Both the position numbers and the translations under genes were made by a program. Shown here one piece after another: positions 19,627 through 31,420 of a DNA stretch of 64,000 nt. Origin of the DNA: Trypanosoma brucei gambiense DAL972 (lineage: Eukaryota > Euglenozoa > Kinetoplastea > Trypanosomatida > Trypanosomatidae). Positions within the stretch are counted from its first letter, which is position 1. Each line of letters opens with the position of its first letter. A model generated the notes under the pieces. That model made no database searches. It saw nothing but the letters and a program-made list of their open reading frames with translations, and was not told the DNA's origin. The stretch is from positions 2,542,001 to 2,606,000 of the forward strand of contig NC_026743.1 of the NCBI RefSeq assembly GCF_000210295.1, read 5' to 3'.

Positions 19627-21681
19627 TTAACCATCGTTAGCTTTCTCCTCCTTGTCTTTCTTCACCTTCTTCACCTTCTTCCTTTTGTCGAGGAGTGCGA
19701 ATGCAGCGTCCAACTCAGCTAGCTGCCTTTGACGGGTTTCTTCCTCCTTTTCCTTCTTTAGCGCAGCAACATCTTTTCCAGCACCTTCTCGGGCGAGGCG
19801 GCTGTTTAGCTGCTTCTCTTCCGTCGCTATCTGTCGTTCCTTTAGCATTTTCTTCTCCTGCTCCTCAAACTCCCCGCGCACTTTATTCTTATAGTCGTTG
19901 AGTGACCCGTTAAACGGACGGACATTCTGGTTACCCGCTTCCCATATCTGCATATCTGTCTCTTCAATCAAACGCGCGTCGTGAGTAACAACCAGAACCC
20001 CTCCTTTAAAGTTTTTAATTGCATGACAAAGGGCTTCAATGGATTCCACATCCAAGTGGTTCGTCGGCTCATCAAAAAGGAGGAAGTGAGGTTTCTCAGC
20101 GCTAATTGCAGCTAACGCTACTCGTGCCTTCTGCCCACCGCTTAGTGTTGCAATCTGGTTCTTGTGCACGATACCTTCCAGGCCAAAGCTTCCAAGCTGG
20201 CGTCGCGCCTTGTCCTCCTCGCGGATTCCAAGGGATTGAATGAATTCCACCGATGTCTTTTCCAGGGGCAACTTGTCAACGAAGTGTTGATTGTACCGAC
20301 CAATGCGGACTTTTCGATTCATCGTGATAATACCCTCCGTGGGCTCCAATTGCCCCGTCAAGAGGCTCAGCAGTGTACTTTTTCCGATGCCATTGGGGCC
20401 GCAAAGTGTTATACGGCTGTCGGCCCAAAGTGCACAACTAACCTTGTGGAAGAGAACCGGACCTCCAGGATAGTTAAACGAGACATCCTCTAGCTTTACT
20501 ATGTAACCATCTGGCAGTTCCGGCGGCTCGGAAAAGGGGAAGTTGACGATATAGTCGCGGCGTTTCTCCAAATATATTGGGTCCAGGCGGCCGGTGCGCA
20601 CTTGGTCTTTAATCCACTCATCCACCTGAGCATTCGACATGCCATTGCGCTTTTTCTCGTTGATGGTCTTGTTGAACGTTGCATACTTCTTGTCTATCTC
20701 TTGGTGTCTTTGGCGCAGTTGTTCGTCGAAGCCACTGAAACCGCCACGGTAATAGTTCAGTTGGTAGTTTTCAACGTGAACCATGTGCGTGCACACCTCA
20801 TCCAGGAAGCCTGCATCGTGCGAGACAACAACCAGAGTCTTTGGTCTCCGCGCCTTTTCATTATACTGCTCACAGAGGTATGACTCCAACCAAATGACGG
20901 CATTTAAATCCAAATGGTTCGTCGGTTCGTCCAACATGAGCACATCGGGCTCAATGAAGACGGCGGCCGCCAGGGCAATGCGCTTGCGCCAGCCACCGCT
21001 AAAGCTGCTCGTTGGACGCTCATGCCACTCCGTAGGGAAGCCCAACCCAAACAGAATACGCCTGGCACGGGCCTCGGCCTGTGCAGCACCCATTATATCC
21101 AGCTCTTCCTCTAAGAAGTTCAGGCGCTCCATCTCTTCATGGGAGAGTTCCGTCTTTTCACTAAGTTGGGCTGCCTCACTTGCAAACTCTCTTTGCTTTT
21201 TGTGGCTTTGAAGAACAGCCTGGACGGCGCTCACCTCGGACTCATGAAATTCTTGTTCCTGCTCCACGAGTAACAACTCCAAATTTGACTGCACAGGGAG
21301 CTCCCTTGAATTTAGTAGCCTAAGAATAGTAGACTTACCACGGCCGTTCGGCCCCATCAACCCGTACCGTGCGCCCGCCGACAACCGCACTTGTGTGTCC
21401 TTGAAGAGAACTTTCCCGTTAACAGACACGGCAACACGCTGTAAGGAAATGTCACGAGACCCCTCAGTCCCCTTGTCGTGTTCCCATGTCACCGAAAAGG
21501 GATTGTCACCATCCTTATTAACGCAGTTTGCTTGTTCTCGCAGCTGCCGCTGTTCTTCTAGTAGCTTTTCAGTCCTTTCTTGCTTTTTGCGGTCCTTCCG
21601 AGAAAGAACTGGAACCTTCACATCACTATCACCCAAGACATTGGCATCTCCTACACATCCAGCAGTACTAAGCGAAGACAT
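19627..21681 (-). CDS. ABC ATPase, subfamily F (ABCF1/GCN20-like translation factor)
   Basis: 684 aa with two ABC cassettes and no membrane spans. Cassette 1: Walker A G110-T118 (GPNGRGKST), signature SGGWRKR from 228, Walker B MLDEPTNHLD. Cassette 2: Walker A G428-T436 (GPNGIGKST), signature LSGGQ 513-517, Walker B LFDEPTNHLD. The inter-cassette linker with NYYRGGFSGF and a Lys-rich tail fit ABCF proteins, which act on ribosomes in initiation, elongation or biogenesis. The text around the linker looks closest to ABCF1 (ABC50), with GCN20/ABCF3 as alternative. The N-terminus (21-50) is charged and probably coiled. The gene lies just downstream of the last HSP83 copy. Its upstream region is a copy of the HSP83 spacer, which probably supplies its splice signal. 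Confidence 0.92.
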   Translation of the reverse strand: MSSLSTAGCVGDANVLGDSDVKVPVLSRKDRKKQERTEKLLEEQRQLREQANCVNKDGDNPFSVTWEHDKGTEGSRDISLQRVAVSVNGKVLFKDTQVRLSAGARYGLMGPNGRGKSTILRLLNSRELPVQSNLELLLVEQEQEFHESEVSAVQAVLQSHKKQREFASEAAQLSEKTELSHEEMERLNFLEEELDIMGAAQAEARARRILFGLGFPTEWHERPTSSFSGGWRKRIALAAAVFIEPDVLMLDEPTNHLDLNAVIWLESYLCEQYNEKARRPKTLVVVSHDAGFLDEVCTHMVHVENYQLNYYRGGFSGFDEQLRQRHQEIDKKYATFNKTINEKKRNGMSNAQVDEWIKDQVRTGRLDPIYLEKRRDYIVNFPFSEPPELPDGYIVKLEDVSFNYPGGPVLFHKVSCALWADSRITLCGPNGIGKSTLLSLLTGQLEPTEGIITMNRKVRIGRYNQHFVDKLPLEKTSVEFIQSLGIREEDKARRQLGSFGLEGIVHKNQIATLSGGQKARVALAAISAEKPHFLLFDEPTNHLDVESIEALCHAIKNFKGGVLVVTHDARLIEETDMQIWEAGNQNVRPFNGSLNDYKNKVRGEFEEQEKKMLKERQIATEEKQLNSRLAREGAGKDVAALKKEKEEETRQRQLAELDAAFALLDKRKKVKKVKKDKEEKANDG

Positions 21682-21728
21682 TATCCTTCAATATTACCTC
21701 GCAACAAGTTCAAACAAACAGACAAAAA
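21682..21728. other. Unique leader between the ABCF start and the HSP83 array
   Basis: About 47 bases immediately upstream of the ABCF start codon that do not match the HSP83 spacers. They form the proximal 5' UTR of ABCF. Confidence 0.6.
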
Positions 21729-21869
21729 ATGAATCAGTTTCAGTAAAAGAAATGAAACAGGCGGGCAGGAAGGGAAAGGAACGTGAGGTGGAGTCGGTTT
21801 TCGAATGCCGTACCACGTTTTTCCATCCCCCATGCCTCGTCTCCTCACATTCATATGTGACACAGGACA
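21729..21869 (-). repeat. Left boundary copy of the 141-bp HSP83 spacer segment
   Basis: Matches 31421-31561 and the corresponding part of each internal spacer over 141 bases. On the minus strand it is pyrimidine-rich and carries the presumed trans-splicing signal, here serving ABCF instead of an HSP83 copy. Confidence 0.8.
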
Positions 21870-21886
21870 TCTGCAATGATATGAAG

Positions 21887-21887
<1 letters not shown>

Positions 21888-21929
<42 letters not shown>
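21888..21929 (-). promoter_or_regulatory. AUU repeat in the HSP83 3' UTR (last copy)
   Basis: Plus-strand AAT repeat, which reads as (AUU)n in HSP83 mRNA. AUU repeats in chaperone 3' UTRs are the known target of the trypanosome heat-shock regulator ZC3H11. An interrupted UA run follows at 21966-21998. Function here is inferred. Confidence 0.55.
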
Positions 21930-21961
21930 GTAACAATAGTGGTGATGATAATTGTAAATAT

Positions 21962-22000
<39 letters not shown>

Positions 22001-22254
22001 CTCATACCTCTCCGTGTAAAAAACAATTAATAATCACTGTTAGAAACGACAGTAGAAAAACGAGAAAACAAAACAAAAACAAAACACCCTAACTATCCGC
22101 TTTCTCACCCTCACATACTTTCTCAAATGGAAGGGACAGAGGAATCTGTCTGCGCGTGAGGGAGAGGAAAAAAAAAGAAAGAGAGGGAGAGAGTGGAAAC
22201 CCGAAACGAAAAACGTCAGATCATATAGGTGAATGTGTGTCACACGGCTGCCCA

Positions 22255-24369
22255 TCAGTCCACTTCCTCCATACCCGACGCACCAGTACTGGAGTTGGCG
22301 GCAGCAGCGGCAACGGGTGCCTGCGCTTCCTCCTCTTCCGCATCATCGTCGAGTGAGAGACCCAATTTGATCATGCGGTGGATACGGTCAGCGTATGCCG
22401 TGGGGTCATCAAGTGTAAACCCGGATGTCAGCAGCGAGGTGTCGAAGAGGAGGAATATCAGGTCCTTGGCGGCCTTGTCGTTTTCGTCGGCCTCCACGCG
22501 TCGTTTCAGCTCCTTGACGATGGCGTGCGTGGTGTTGATCTCCATGGTCTTCTTCGACATCATGTACGCAGACATGCTGGAGTCTCGCAGAGCCTGGTTG
22601 CGCATGATCTGTTCCATGTGTGCACTCCACCCGAACTCTGATGTCACGAGAATGCATGGTGATGTTGCCAACCGGTCGGACACCACCACCTTCTCCACTT
22701 TGTCACCAAGTACCTCTTTCATTGCCTTGCACAGCCGCTCGTATGATGCCTTCTCTTCTTCCCGCTGTTTCTTCTCTTCCTCCGTCTCCTCGAAGTGTAC
22801 ACCCTCCTTTGTGAGGCACGCGAACTTTTTGTCCTCAAAGTCCTTCACTTGCTGCATCACATACTCGTCGATGGGGTCAGTCATGAAAAGTACCTCCATG
22901 CCGCGGCGCTTCGCCTGCTCGATGAACGGAGACGTTTCGAGCTTCTTCTTGCTGTCACCCGTCACATAGTAGATGCACTTCTGACCCTCCTTCATGCGTG
23001 TCACGTAGTCCTTCAATGTCGTCATCTCCTCACCGGATTCCGAACTGTGGAAGCGCAGCAGTTCCATCAGCTTCTTGCGGTTTGTGCTGTCTTCGTGGAT
23101 GCCCAGCTTCACGTTCTTGCTGAACTGTTCGTAGAACTTCTTGTAGTCCTCCTTGTTCTCTGCGAGCTCCTCGAAGAGCTCCAGGGCCTTCTTCACAATA
23201 TTCTTACGGATCACCTTGAGGATTTTGTTCTGCTGCAGGTTCTCACGGGAGATATTTAGTGGCAGGTCCTCGCTGTCCACCACACCGCGCAGGAAGCCGA
23301 GCCACTCGGGGCACAGGTCCTCACAGTTGTCCATGATGAATACGCGGCGGACGTATAGCTTGATGTTGTTGCGCTTCTTGTTTGGTTCGAACATGTCAAA
23401 GGGTGCGCGCTTCGGGAGAAATAAGATAGCCCGGAACTCCAGCTGGCCCTCCACGGAGAAGTGCTTCGTAGACAGCTGCTCTTCCCAGTCGTTCGAGATG
23501 GCCTTGTAGAAGGAGGCGTACTCCTCCTTTGTTACATCTTTCGGGTCGCGCGTCCACAGTGGCTTGTGCTTGTTCTGCACCACAAACTCCTGCTTCACTT
23601 CCTTCACCTTTTTGGTTTTCTTTTTCTTGGCATCGGCATCATCGCCGTCCTTCACCTCTTCCACCTTTGGCTCCTCACCTTCCTCAGCCTTTTTGGCGGC
23701 CTCTTCGTCTTCGTCTTCATCTGTCACCTCCTTCTCAGTGGTGTTCTCCACCATTAACTCGATGTCGTAGCCGATAAATTCGGAGTGTTTTTTGATGAGG
23801 TCCTTCAGCCGCCGCTCCTCCAGGTATTCCTGCTGGTCTTCCTTCAAATGCAAGACGATACGCGTACCGCGCTTCAGGTCACAGTCGGGCGTGGAGGTTA
23901 CAGTGAAAGTACCACCTGCAGAGGATTCCCACGTGTAGGCATCATCCTCGTTGTTCTTCGACACAACGGTTACGCGGTCTGCGACAAGGTAGGCAGAGTA
24001 AAATCCGACACCGAACTGCCCGATCATGCTCATATCACCACCGGCCTCCAATGCCTCCATGAATGACTTGGTACCGGAGCGAGCAATCGTACCAAGGTTG
24101 TTCACCAGGTCGGCTTTCGTCATACCGATGCCACTGTCCTCCACCGTCAGTGTCTTATTTACTCGGTCGGGGATTACGCGAATGCGCAAATGGGGTTCAT
24201 CTCCGAGCACGGACTGGTTCGTCAGACTCTGGTACCGGATTTTGTCGCACGCATCTGACGAATTACTAATTAGCTCGCGAAGAAAAATTTCCTTGTTTGA
24301 ATAGAAGGTATTAATAATAAGGGACATTAGCTGATTGATTTCAGCCTGGAATGCGAATGTCTCCGTCAT
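22255..24369 (-). CDS. HSP83: HSP83 (cytosolic HSP90 chaperone), array copy A
   Basis: 704 aa cytosolic HSP90, an ATP-driven dimeric chaperone. The N-domain Bergerat fold carries E32, N36 ([13 protein letters not shown]) and D78 ([11 protein letters not shown]). A charged linker lies at about 220-270 (acidic then Lys-rich). The middle domain has the conserved LNISRE motif, followed by the C-terminal dimerisation domain and a terminal MEEVD that docks TPR co-chaperones. In trypanosomatids this protein is essential and governs stage differentiation through temperature. Full length for the family. This is the last transcribed copy of the array, followed by the ABCF gene. Its mRNA 3' UTR carries UA and AUU repeats, consistent with post-transcriptional heat-shock control. 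Confidence 0.98.
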   Translation of the reverse strand: MTETFAFQAEINQLMSLIINTFYSNKEIFLRELISNSSDACDKIRYQSLTNQSVLGDEPHLRIRVIPDRVNKTLTVEDSGIGMTKADLVNNLGTIARSGTKSFMEALEAGGDMSMIGQFGVGFYSAYLVADRVTVVSKNNEDDAYTWESSAGGTFTVTSTPDCDLKRGTRIVLHLKEDQQEYLEERRLKDLIKKHSEFIGYDIELMVENTTEKEVTDEDEDEEAAKKAEEGEEPKVEEVKDGDDADAKKKKTKKVKEVKQEFVVQNKHKPLWTRDPKDVTKEEYASFYKAISNDWEEQLSTKHFSVEGQLEFRAILFLPKRAPFDMFEPNKKRNNIKLYVRRVFIMDNCEDLCPEWLGFLRGVVDSEDLPLNISRENLQQNKILKVIRKNIVKKALELFEELAENKEDYKKFYEQFSKNVKLGIHEDSTNRKKLMELLRFHSSESGEEMTTLKDYVTRMKEGQKCIYYVTGDSKKKLETSPFIEQAKRRGMEVLFMTDPIDEYVMQQVKDFEDKKFACLTKEGVHFEETEEEKKQREEEKASYERLCKAMKEVLGDKVEKVVVSDRLATSPCILVTSEFGWSAHMEQIMRNQALRDSSMSAYMMSKKTMEINTTHAIVKELKRRVEADENDKAAKDLIFLLFDTSLLTSGFTLDDPTAYADRIHRMIKLGLSLDDDAEEEEAQAPVAAAAANSSTGASGMEEVD

Positions 24370-24664
24370 CTTGGCTGTTTATATGTTATCTCTCTGTATG
24401 TGCGGGTGTTGTATAACAAGTGCTTATTTTTATCTACACTATACCTGGTTATTCAACGAAATTTCACCGCAGTTAGTGACAGAAACGCGAAGAATAGGGC
24501 ATTTGATGAATCAGTTTCAGTAAAAGAAATGAAACAGGCGGGCAGGAAGGGAAAGGAACGTGAGGTGGAGTCGGCTTTCGAATGCCGTACCACGTTTTTC
24601 CATCCCCCATGCCTCGTCTCCTCACATTCATATGTGACACAGGACATCTGCAATGATATGAAGA

Positions 24665-24716
24665 TTAATAATAATAATAATAACAATAATAATAATAATA
24701 ATAATAATAACAATAG
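24665..24716 (-). promoter_or_regulatory. AUU repeat in the HSP83 3' UTR (gap-broken copy)
   Basis: Plus-strand AAT repeat with AAC interruptions, (AUU)n-like in the mRNA. A UA run follows at about 24759-24788. Candidate ZC3H11 site by analogy with other chaperone mRNAs. Confidence 0.5.
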
Positions 24717-24747
24717 TAACAATAGTGGTGATGATAATTGTAAATAT

Positions 24748-24790
<43 letters not shown>

Positions 24791-25048
24791 CTCATACCTC
24801 TCCGTGTAAAAAAAAAAATTAATAATCACTGTTAGAAACGACAGTAGGAAAACGAGAAAACAAAACAAAAACAAAACACCCTAACTTTCCGCTTTCTCAC
24901 CCTCACATACTTTCTCAAATGGAAGGGACAGAGGAATCTGTCTGCGCGTGAGGGAGAGGAAAAAAAAAAAGAAAGAGAGGGAGAGAGTGAAAACACGAAA
25001 CGAAAAACGTCAGATCATATAGGTGAATGTGTGTCACACGGCTGCCCA

Positions 25049-25719
25049 TCAGTCCACTTCCTCCATACCCGACGCACCAGTACTGGAGTTGGCGGCAGCA
25101 GCGGCAACGGGTGCTGCNNNNNNNNNNNNNNNNNNNNNNNNNNNNNNNNNNNNNNNNNNNNNNNNNNNNNNNNNNNNNNNNNNNNNNNNNNNNNNNNNNN
25201 NNNNNNNNNNNNNNNNNCGCGCTTCATTTCGCAGTCGGGCGTGGAGGTTACAGTGAAAGTACCACCTGCAGAGGATTCCCACGTGTAGGCATCATCCTCG
25301 GTGTTCTTCCACACAACGGTTACGCGGTCTGCGACAAGGTAGGCAGAGTAAAATCCGACACCGAACTGCCCGATCATGCTCATATCACCACCGGCCTCCA
25401 ATGCCTCCATGAATGACTTGGTACCGGAGCGAGCAATCGTACCAAGGTTGTTCACCAGGTCGGCTTTCGTCATACCGATGCCACTGTCCTCCACCGTCAG
25501 TGTCTTATTTACTCGGTCGGGGATTACGCGAATGCGCAAATGGGGTTCATCTCCGAGCACGGACTGGTTCGTCAGACTCTGGTACCGGATTTTGTCGCAC
25601 GCATCTGACGAATTACTAATTAGCTCGCGAAGAAAAATTTCCTTGTTTGAATAGAAGGTATTAATAATAAGGGACATTAGCTGATTGATTTCAGCCTGGA
25701 ATGCGAATGTCTCCGTCAT
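25049..25719 (-). CDS. HSP83: HSP83 copy B, broken by an assembly gap (partial)
   Basis: The C-terminal end (25049-25117, ending MEEVD) and the N-terminal part (25218-25719, residues 1 to about 167) match the other copies. They are separated by 100 N where about 1.5 kb should be, and possibly further whole units. Bases next to the gap differ from all other copies: a missing base before the Ns, and changes giving W-K-N-T for S-K-N-N and M-K for L-K after them. These look like contig-end errors. I treat this as an unresolved copy, not a pseudogene. Confidence 0.85.
25118..25217. other. Assembly gap (100 N) inside the HSP83 array
   Basis: Exactly 100 N, a conventional placeholder for unknown length. 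It replaces most of one HSP83 gene and probably several collapsed units. Confidence 0.97.
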
Positions 25720-26013
25720 CTTGGCTGTTTATATGTTATCTCTCTGTATGTGCGGGTGTTGTATAACAAGTGCTTATTTTTATCTACACTATACCTGGTT
25801 ATTCAACGAAATTTCACCGCAGTTAGTGACAGAAACGCGAAGAATAGGGCATTTGATGAATCAGTTTCAGTAAAAGAAATGAAACAGGCGGGCAGGAAGG
25901 GAAAGGAACGTGAGGTGGAGTCGGCTTTCGAATGCCGTACCACGTTTTTCCATCCCCCATGCCTCGTCTCCTCACATTCATATGTGACACAGGACATCTG
26001 CAATGATATGAAG

Positions 26014-26014
<1 letters not shown>

Positions 26015-26050
<36 letters not shown>
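26015..26050 (-). promoter_or_regulatory. AUU repeat in the HSP83 3' UTR (copy C)
   Basis: Plus-strand AAT run giving (AUU)n in the mRNA. A UA run follows at about 26099-26126. Same position as in the other spacers. Confidence 0.5.
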
Positions 26051-26054
<4 letters not shown>

Positions 26055-26088
26055 TAGTAACAATAGTGGTGATGATAATTGTAAATAT

Positions 26089-26129
<41 letters not shown>

Positions 26130-26388
26130 CTCATACCTCTCCGTGTAAAAAAAAAAAAATTAATAATCACTGTTAGAAACGACAGTAGAAAAACGAGAAA
26201 ACAAAACAAAAACAAAACACCCTAACTATCCGCTTTCTCACCCTCACATACTTTCTCAAATGGAAAGGACAGAGGAATCTGTCTGCGCGTGAGGGAGAGG
26301 AAAAAAAAAAGAAAGAGAGGGAGAGAGTGAAAACACGAAACGAAAAACGTCAGATCATATAGGTGAATGTGTGTCACACGGCTGCCCA

Positions 26389-28503
26389 TCAGTCCACTTC
26401 CTCCATACCCGACGCACCAGTACTGGAGTTGGCGGCAGCAGCGGCAACGGGTGCCTGCGCTTCCTCCTCTTCCGCATCATCGTCGAGTGAGAGACCCAAT
26501 TTGATCATGCGGTGGATACGGTCAGCGTATGCCGTGGGGTCATCAAGTGTAAACCCGGATGTCAGCAGCGAGGTGTCGAAGAGGAGGAATATCAGGTCCT
26601 TGGCGGCCTTGTCGTTTTCGTCGGCCTCCACGCGTCGTTTCAGCTCCTTGACGATGGCGTGCGTGGTGTTGATCTCCATGGTCTTCTTCGACATCATGTA
26701 CGCAGACATGCTGGAGTCTCGCAGAGCCTGGTTGCGCATGATCTGTTCCATGTGTGCACTCCACCCGAACTCTGATGTCACGAGAATGCATGGTGATGTT
26801 GCCAACCGGTCGGACACCACCACCTTCTCCACTTTGTCACCAAGTACCTCTTTCATTGCCTTGCACAGCCGCTCGTATGATGCCTTCTCTTCTTCCCGCT
26901 GTTTCTTCTCTTCCTCCGTCTCCTCGAAGTGTACACCCTCCTTTGTGAGGCACGCGAACTTTTTGTCCTCAAAGTCCTTCACTTGCTGCATCACATACTC
27001 GTCGATGGGGTCAGTCATGAAAAGTACCTCCATGCCGCGGCGCTTCGCCTGCTCGATGAACGGAGACGTTTCGAGCTTCTTCTTGCTGTCACCCGTCACA
27101 TAGTAGATGCACTTCTGACCCTCCTTCATGCGTGTCACGTAGTCCTTCAATGTCGTCATCTCCTCACCGGATTCCGAACTGTGGAAGCGCAGCAGTTCCA
27201 TCAGCTTCTTGCGGTTTGTGCTGTCTTCGTGGATGCCCAGCTTCACGTTCTTGCTGAACTGTTCGTAGAACTTCTTGTAGTCCTCCTTGTTCTCTGCGAG
27301 CTCCTCGAAGAGCTCCAGGGCCTTCTTCACAATATTCTTACGGATCACCTTGAGGATTTTGTTCTGCTGCAGGTTCTCACGGGAGATATTTAGTGGCAGG
27401 TCCTCGCTGTCCACCACACCGCGCAGGAAGCCGAGCCACTCGGGGCACAGGTCCTCACAGTTGTCCATGATGAATACGCGGCGGACGTATAGCTTGATGT
27501 TGTTGCGCTTCTTGTTTGGTTCGAACATGTCAAAGGGTGCGCGCTTCGGGAGAAATAAGATAGCCCGGAACTCCAGCTGGCCCTCCACGGAGAAGTGCTT
27601 CGTAGACAGCTGCTCTTCCCAGTCGTTCGAGATGGCCTTGTAGAAGGAGGCGTACTCCTCCTTTGTTACATCTTTCGGGTCGCGCGTCCACAGTGGCTTG
27701 TGCTTGTTCTGCACCACAAACTCCTGCTTCACTTCCTTCACCTTTTTGGTTTTCTTTTTCTTGGCATCGGCATCATCGCCGTCCTTCACCTCTTCCACCT
27801 TTGGCTCCTCACCTTCCTCAGCCTTTTTGGCGGCCTCTTCGTCTTCGTCTTCATCTGTCACCTCCTTCTCAGTGGTGTTCTCCACCATTAACTCGATGTC
27901 GTAGCCGATAAATTCGGAGTGTTTTTTGATGAGGTCCTTCAGCCGCCGCTCCTCCAGGTATTCCTGCTGGTCTTCCTTCAAATGCAAGACGATACGCGTA
28001 CCGCGCTTCAGGTCACAGTCGGGCGTGGAGGTTACAGTGAAGGTACCACCTGCAGAGGATTCCCACGTGTAGGCATCATCCTCGTTGTTCTTCGACACAA
28101 CGGTTACGCGGTCTGCGACAAGGTAGGCAGAGTAAAATCCGACACCGAACTGCCCGATCATGCTCATATCACCACCGGCCTCCAATGCCTCCATGAATGA
28201 CTTGGTACCGGAGCGAGCAATCGTACCAAGGTTGTTCACCAGGTCGGCTTTCGTCATACCGATGCCACTGTCCTCCACCGTCAGTGTCTTATTTACTCGG
28301 TCGGGGATTACGCGAATGCGCAAATGGGGTTCATCTCCGAGCACGGACTGGTTCGTCAGACTCTGGTACCGGATTTTGTCGCACGCATCTGACGAATTAC
28401 TAATTAGCTCGCGAAGAAAAATTTCCTTGTTTGAATAGAAGGTATTAATAATAAGGGACATTAGCTGATTGATTTCAGCCTGGAATGCGAATGTCTCCGT
28501 CAT
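26389..28503 (-). CDS. HSP83: HSP83 (cytosolic HSP90 chaperone), array copy C
   Basis: 704 aa; same protein as copy A, with the ATP-site residues E32/N36/D78, the charged linker and the MEEVD terminus. Only silent nucleotide changes were noticed (for example GAAAGTACC to GAAGGTACC around 28040). The 669-base spacer to its left shares all elements with the other spacers. Confidence 0.98.
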   Translation of the reverse strand: MTETFAFQAEINQLMSLIINTFYSNKEIFLRELISNSSDACDKIRYQSLTNQSVLGDEPHLRIRVIPDRVNKTLTVEDSGIGMTKADLVNNLGTIARSGTKSFMEALEAGGDMSMIGQFGVGFYSAYLVADRVTVVSKNNEDDAYTWESSAGGTFTVTSTPDCDLKRGTRIVLHLKEDQQEYLEERRLKDLIKKHSEFIGYDIELMVENTTEKEVTDEDEDEEAAKKAEEGEEPKVEEVKDGDDADAKKKKTKKVKEVKQEFVVQNKHKPLWTRDPKDVTKEEYASFYKAISNDWEEQLSTKHFSVEGQLEFRAILFLPKRAPFDMFEPNKKRNNIKLYVRRVFIMDNCEDLCPEWLGFLRGVVDSEDLPLNISRENLQQNKILKVIRKNIVKKALELFEELAENKEDYKKFYEQFSKNVKLGIHEDSTNRKKLMELLRFHSSESGEEMTTLKDYVTRMKEGQKCIYYVTGDSKKKLETSPFIEQAKRRGMEVLFMTDPIDEYVMQQVKDFEDKKFACLTKEGVHFEETEEEKKQREEEKASYERLCKAMKEVLGDKVEKVVVSDRLATSPCILVTSEFGWSAHMEQIMRNQALRDSSMSAYMMSKKTMEINTTHAIVKELKRRVEADENDKAAKDLIFLLFDTSLLTSGFTLDDPTAYADRIHRMIKLGLSLDDDAEEEEAQAPVAAAAANSSTGASGMEEVD

Positions 28504-28798
28504 CTTGGCTGTTTATATGTTATCTCTCTGTATGTGCGGGTGTTGTATAACAAGTGCTTATTTTTATCTACACTATACCTGGTTATTCAACGAAATTTCA
28601 CCGCAGTTAGTGACAGAAACGCGAAGAATAGGGCATTTGATGAATCAGTTTCAGTAAAAGAAATGAAACAGGCGGGCAGGAAGGGAAAGGAACGTGAGGT
28701 GGAGTCGGTCTTCGAATGCCGTACCACGTTTTTCCATCCCCCATGCCTCGTCTCCTCACATTCATATGTGACACAGGACATCTGCAATGATATGAAGA

Positions 28799-28838
28799 TT
28801 AATAATAATAATAACAATAATAATAATAATAATAATAA
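28799..28838 (-). promoter_or_regulatory. AUU repeat in the HSP83 3' UTR (copy D)
   Basis: Plus-strand AAT run with AAC interruptions, giving (AUU)n-like RNA. A UA run follows at about 28883-28909. Slightly shorter than in the last copy. Confidence 0.5.
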
Positions 28839-28875
28839 CAATAGTAACAATAGTGGTGATGATAATTGTAAATAT

Positions 28876-28913
<38 letters not shown>

Positions 28914-29169
28914 TCATACCTCTCCGTGTAAAAAAAAAAATTAATAATCACTGTTAGAAACGACAGTAGAAAAACGAGAAAACAAAACAAAAACAAAACA
29001 CCCTAACTATCCGCTTTCTCACCCTCACATACTTTCTCAAATGGAAAGGACAGAGGAATCTGTCTGCGCGTGAGGGAGAGGAAAAAAAAAAGAAAGAGAG
29101 GGAGAGAGTGAAAACACGAAACGAAAAACGTCAGATCATATAGGTGAATGTGTGTCACACGGCTGCCCA

Positions 29170-31284
29170 TCAGTCCACTTCCTCCATACCCGACGCACCA
29201 GTACTGGAGTTGGCGGCAGCAGCGGCAACGGGTGCCTGCGCTTCCTCCTCTTCCGCATCATCGTCGAGTGAGAGACCCAATTTGATCATGCGGTGGATAC
29301 GGTCAGCGTATGCCGTGGGGTCATCAAGTGTAAACCCGGATGTCAGCAGCGAGGTGTCGAAGAGGAGGAATATCAGGTCCTTGGCGGCCTTGTCGTTTTC
29401 GTCGGCCTCCACGCGTCGTTTCAGCTCCTTGACGATGGCGTGCGTGGTGTTGATCTCCATGGTCTTCTTCGACATCATGTACGCAGACATGCTGGAGTCT
29501 CGCAGAGCCTGGTTGCGCATGATCTGTTCCATGTGTGCACTCCACCCGAACTCTGATGTCACGAGAATGCATGGTGATGTTGCCAACCGGTCGGACACCA
29601 CCACCTTCTCCACTTTGTCACCAAGTACCTCTTTCATTGCCTTGCACAGCCGCTCGTATGATGCCTTCTCTTCTTCCCGCTGTTTCTTCTCTTCCTCCGT
29701 CTCCTCGAAGTGTACACCCTCCTTTGTGAGGCACGCGAACTTTTTGTCCTCAAAGTCCTTCACTTGCTGCATCACATACTCGTCGATGGGGTCAGTCATG
29801 AAAAGTACCTCCATGCCGCGGCGCTTCGCCTGCTCGATGAACGGAGACGTTTCGAGCTTCTTCTTGCTGTCACCCGTCACATAGTAGATGCACTTCTGAC
29901 CCTCCTTCATGCGTGTCACGTAGTCCTTCAATGTCGTCATCTCCTCACCGGATTCCGAACTGTGGAAGCGCAGCAGTTCCATCAGCTTCTTGCGGTTTGT
30001 GCTGTCTTCGTGGATGCCCAGCTTCACGTTCTTGCTGAACTGTTCGTAGAACTTCTTGTAGTCCTCCTTGTTCTCTGCGAGCTCCTCGAAGAGCTCCAGG
30101 GCCTTCTTCACAATATTCTTACGGATCACCTTGAGGATTTTGTTCTGCTGCAGGTTCTCACGGGAGATATTTAGTGGCAGGTCCTCGCTGTCCACCACAC
30201 CGCGCAGGAAGCCGAGCCACTCGGGGCACAGGTCCTCACAGTTGTCCATGATGAATACGCGGCGGACGTATAGCTTGATGTTGTTGCGCTTCTTGTTTGG
30301 TTCGAACATGTCAAAGGGTGCGCGCTTCGGGAGAAATAAGATAGCCCGGAACTCCAGCTGGCCCTCCACGGAGAAGTGCTTCGTAGACAGCTGCTCTTCC
30401 CAGTCGTTCGAGATGGCCTTGTAGAAGGAGGCGTACTCCTCCTTTGTTACATCTTTCGGGTCGCGCGTCCACAGTGGCTTGTGCTTGTTCTGCACCACAA
30501 ACTCCTGCTTCACTTCCTTCACCTTTTTGGTTTTCTTTTTCTTGGCATCGGCATCATCGCCGTCCTTCACCTCTTCCACCTTTGGCTCCTCACCTTCCTC
30601 AGCCTTTTTGGCGGCCTCTTCGTCTTCGTCTTCATCTGTCACCTCCTTCTCAGTGGTGTTCTCCACCATTAACTCGATGTCGTAGCCGATAAATTCGGAG
30701 TGTTTTTTGATGAGGTCCTTCAGCCGCCGCTCCTCCAGGTATTCCTGCTGGTCTTCCTTCAAATGCAAGACGATACGCGTACCGCGCTTCAGGTCGCAGT
30801 CGGGCGTGGAGGTTACAGTGAAAGTACCACCTGCAGAGGATTCCCACGTGTAGGCATCATCCTCGTTGTTCTTCGACACAACGGTTACGCGGTCTGCGAC
30901 AAGGTAGGCAGAGTAAAATCCGACACCGAACTGCCCGATCATGCTCATATCGCCACCGGCCTCCAATGCCTCCATGAATGACTTGGTACCGGAGCGAGCA
31001 ATCGTACCAAGGTTGTTCACCAGGTCGGCTTTCGTCATACCGATGCCACTGTCCTCCACCGTCAGTGTCTTATTTACTCGGTCGGGGATTACGCGAATGC
31101 GCAAATGGGGTTCATCTCCGAGCACGGACTGGTTCGTCAGACTCTGGTACCGGATTTTGTCGCACGCATCTGACGAATTACTAATTAGCTCGCGAAGAAA
31201 AATTTCCTTGTTTGAATAGAAGGTATTAATAATAAGGGACATTAGCTGATTGATTTCAGCCTGGAATGCGAATGTCTCCGTCAT
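29170..31284 (-). CDS. HSP83: HSP83 (cytosolic HSP90 chaperone), first transcribed copy D
   Basis: 704 aa; same chaperone as copies A and C with all functional motifs. It is the most upstream copy in transcription order. Its 5' flank keeps the array spacer only as far as 31561, then becomes unique sequence, so this copy retains its own polypyrimidine/acceptor region. A few silent differences from the others are visible (for example in the codons around 30795 and 30952). Confidence 0.98.
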   Translation of the reverse strand: MTETFAFQAEINQLMSLIINTFYSNKEIFLRELISNSSDACDKIRYQSLTNQSVLGDEPHLRIRVIPDRVNKTLTVEDSGIGMTKADLVNNLGTIARSGTKSFMEALEAGGDMSMIGQFGVGFYSAYLVADRVTVVSKNNEDDAYTWESSAGGTFTVTSTPDCDLKRGTRIVLHLKEDQQEYLEERRLKDLIKKHSEFIGYDIELMVENTTEKEVTDEDEDEEAAKKAEEGEEPKVEEVKDGDDADAKKKKTKKVKEVKQEFVVQNKHKPLWTRDPKDVTKEEYASFYKAISNDWEEQLSTKHFSVEGQLEFRAILFLPKRAPFDMFEPNKKRNNIKLYVRRVFIMDNCEDLCPEWLGFLRGVVDSEDLPLNISRENLQQNKILKVIRKNIVKKALELFEELAENKEDYKKFYEQFSKNVKLGIHEDSTNRKKLMELLRFHSSESGEEMTTLKDYVTRMKEGQKCIYYVTGDSKKKLETSPFIEQAKRRGMEVLFMTDPIDEYVMQQVKDFEDKKFACLTKEGVHFEETEEEKKQREEEKASYERLCKAMKEVLGDKVEKVVVSDRLATSPCILVTSEFGWSAHMEQIMRNQALRDSSMSAYMMSKKTMEINTTHAIVKELKRRVEADENDKAAKDLIFLLFDTSLLTSGFTLDDPTAYADRIHRMIKLGLSLDDDAEEEEAQAPVAAAAANSSTGASGMEEVD

Positions 31285-31420
31285 CTTGGCTGTTTATATG
31301 TTATCTCTCTGTATGTGCGGGTGTTGTATAACAAGTGCTTATTTTTATCTACACTATACCTGGTTATTCAACGAAATTTCACCGCAGTTAGTGACAGAAA
31401 CGCGAAGAATAGGGCATTTG

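Noticed and set aside
21888..21998. Asn-rich and Ile-Tyr-repeat peptides in frames over the HSP83 spacers
   Set aside because: Translations of AAT and TA microsatellites in non-coding DNA.
22229..22969. 246-codon antisense frame repeated in each HSP83 copy
   Set aside because: Exact shadow of the HSP83 coding strand; Ser-rich composition reflects antisense codons.
25015..25719. 234-codon frame reading through the 100-N gap
   Set aside because: The gap length is arbitrary, so the frame joined across it is not a real protein.
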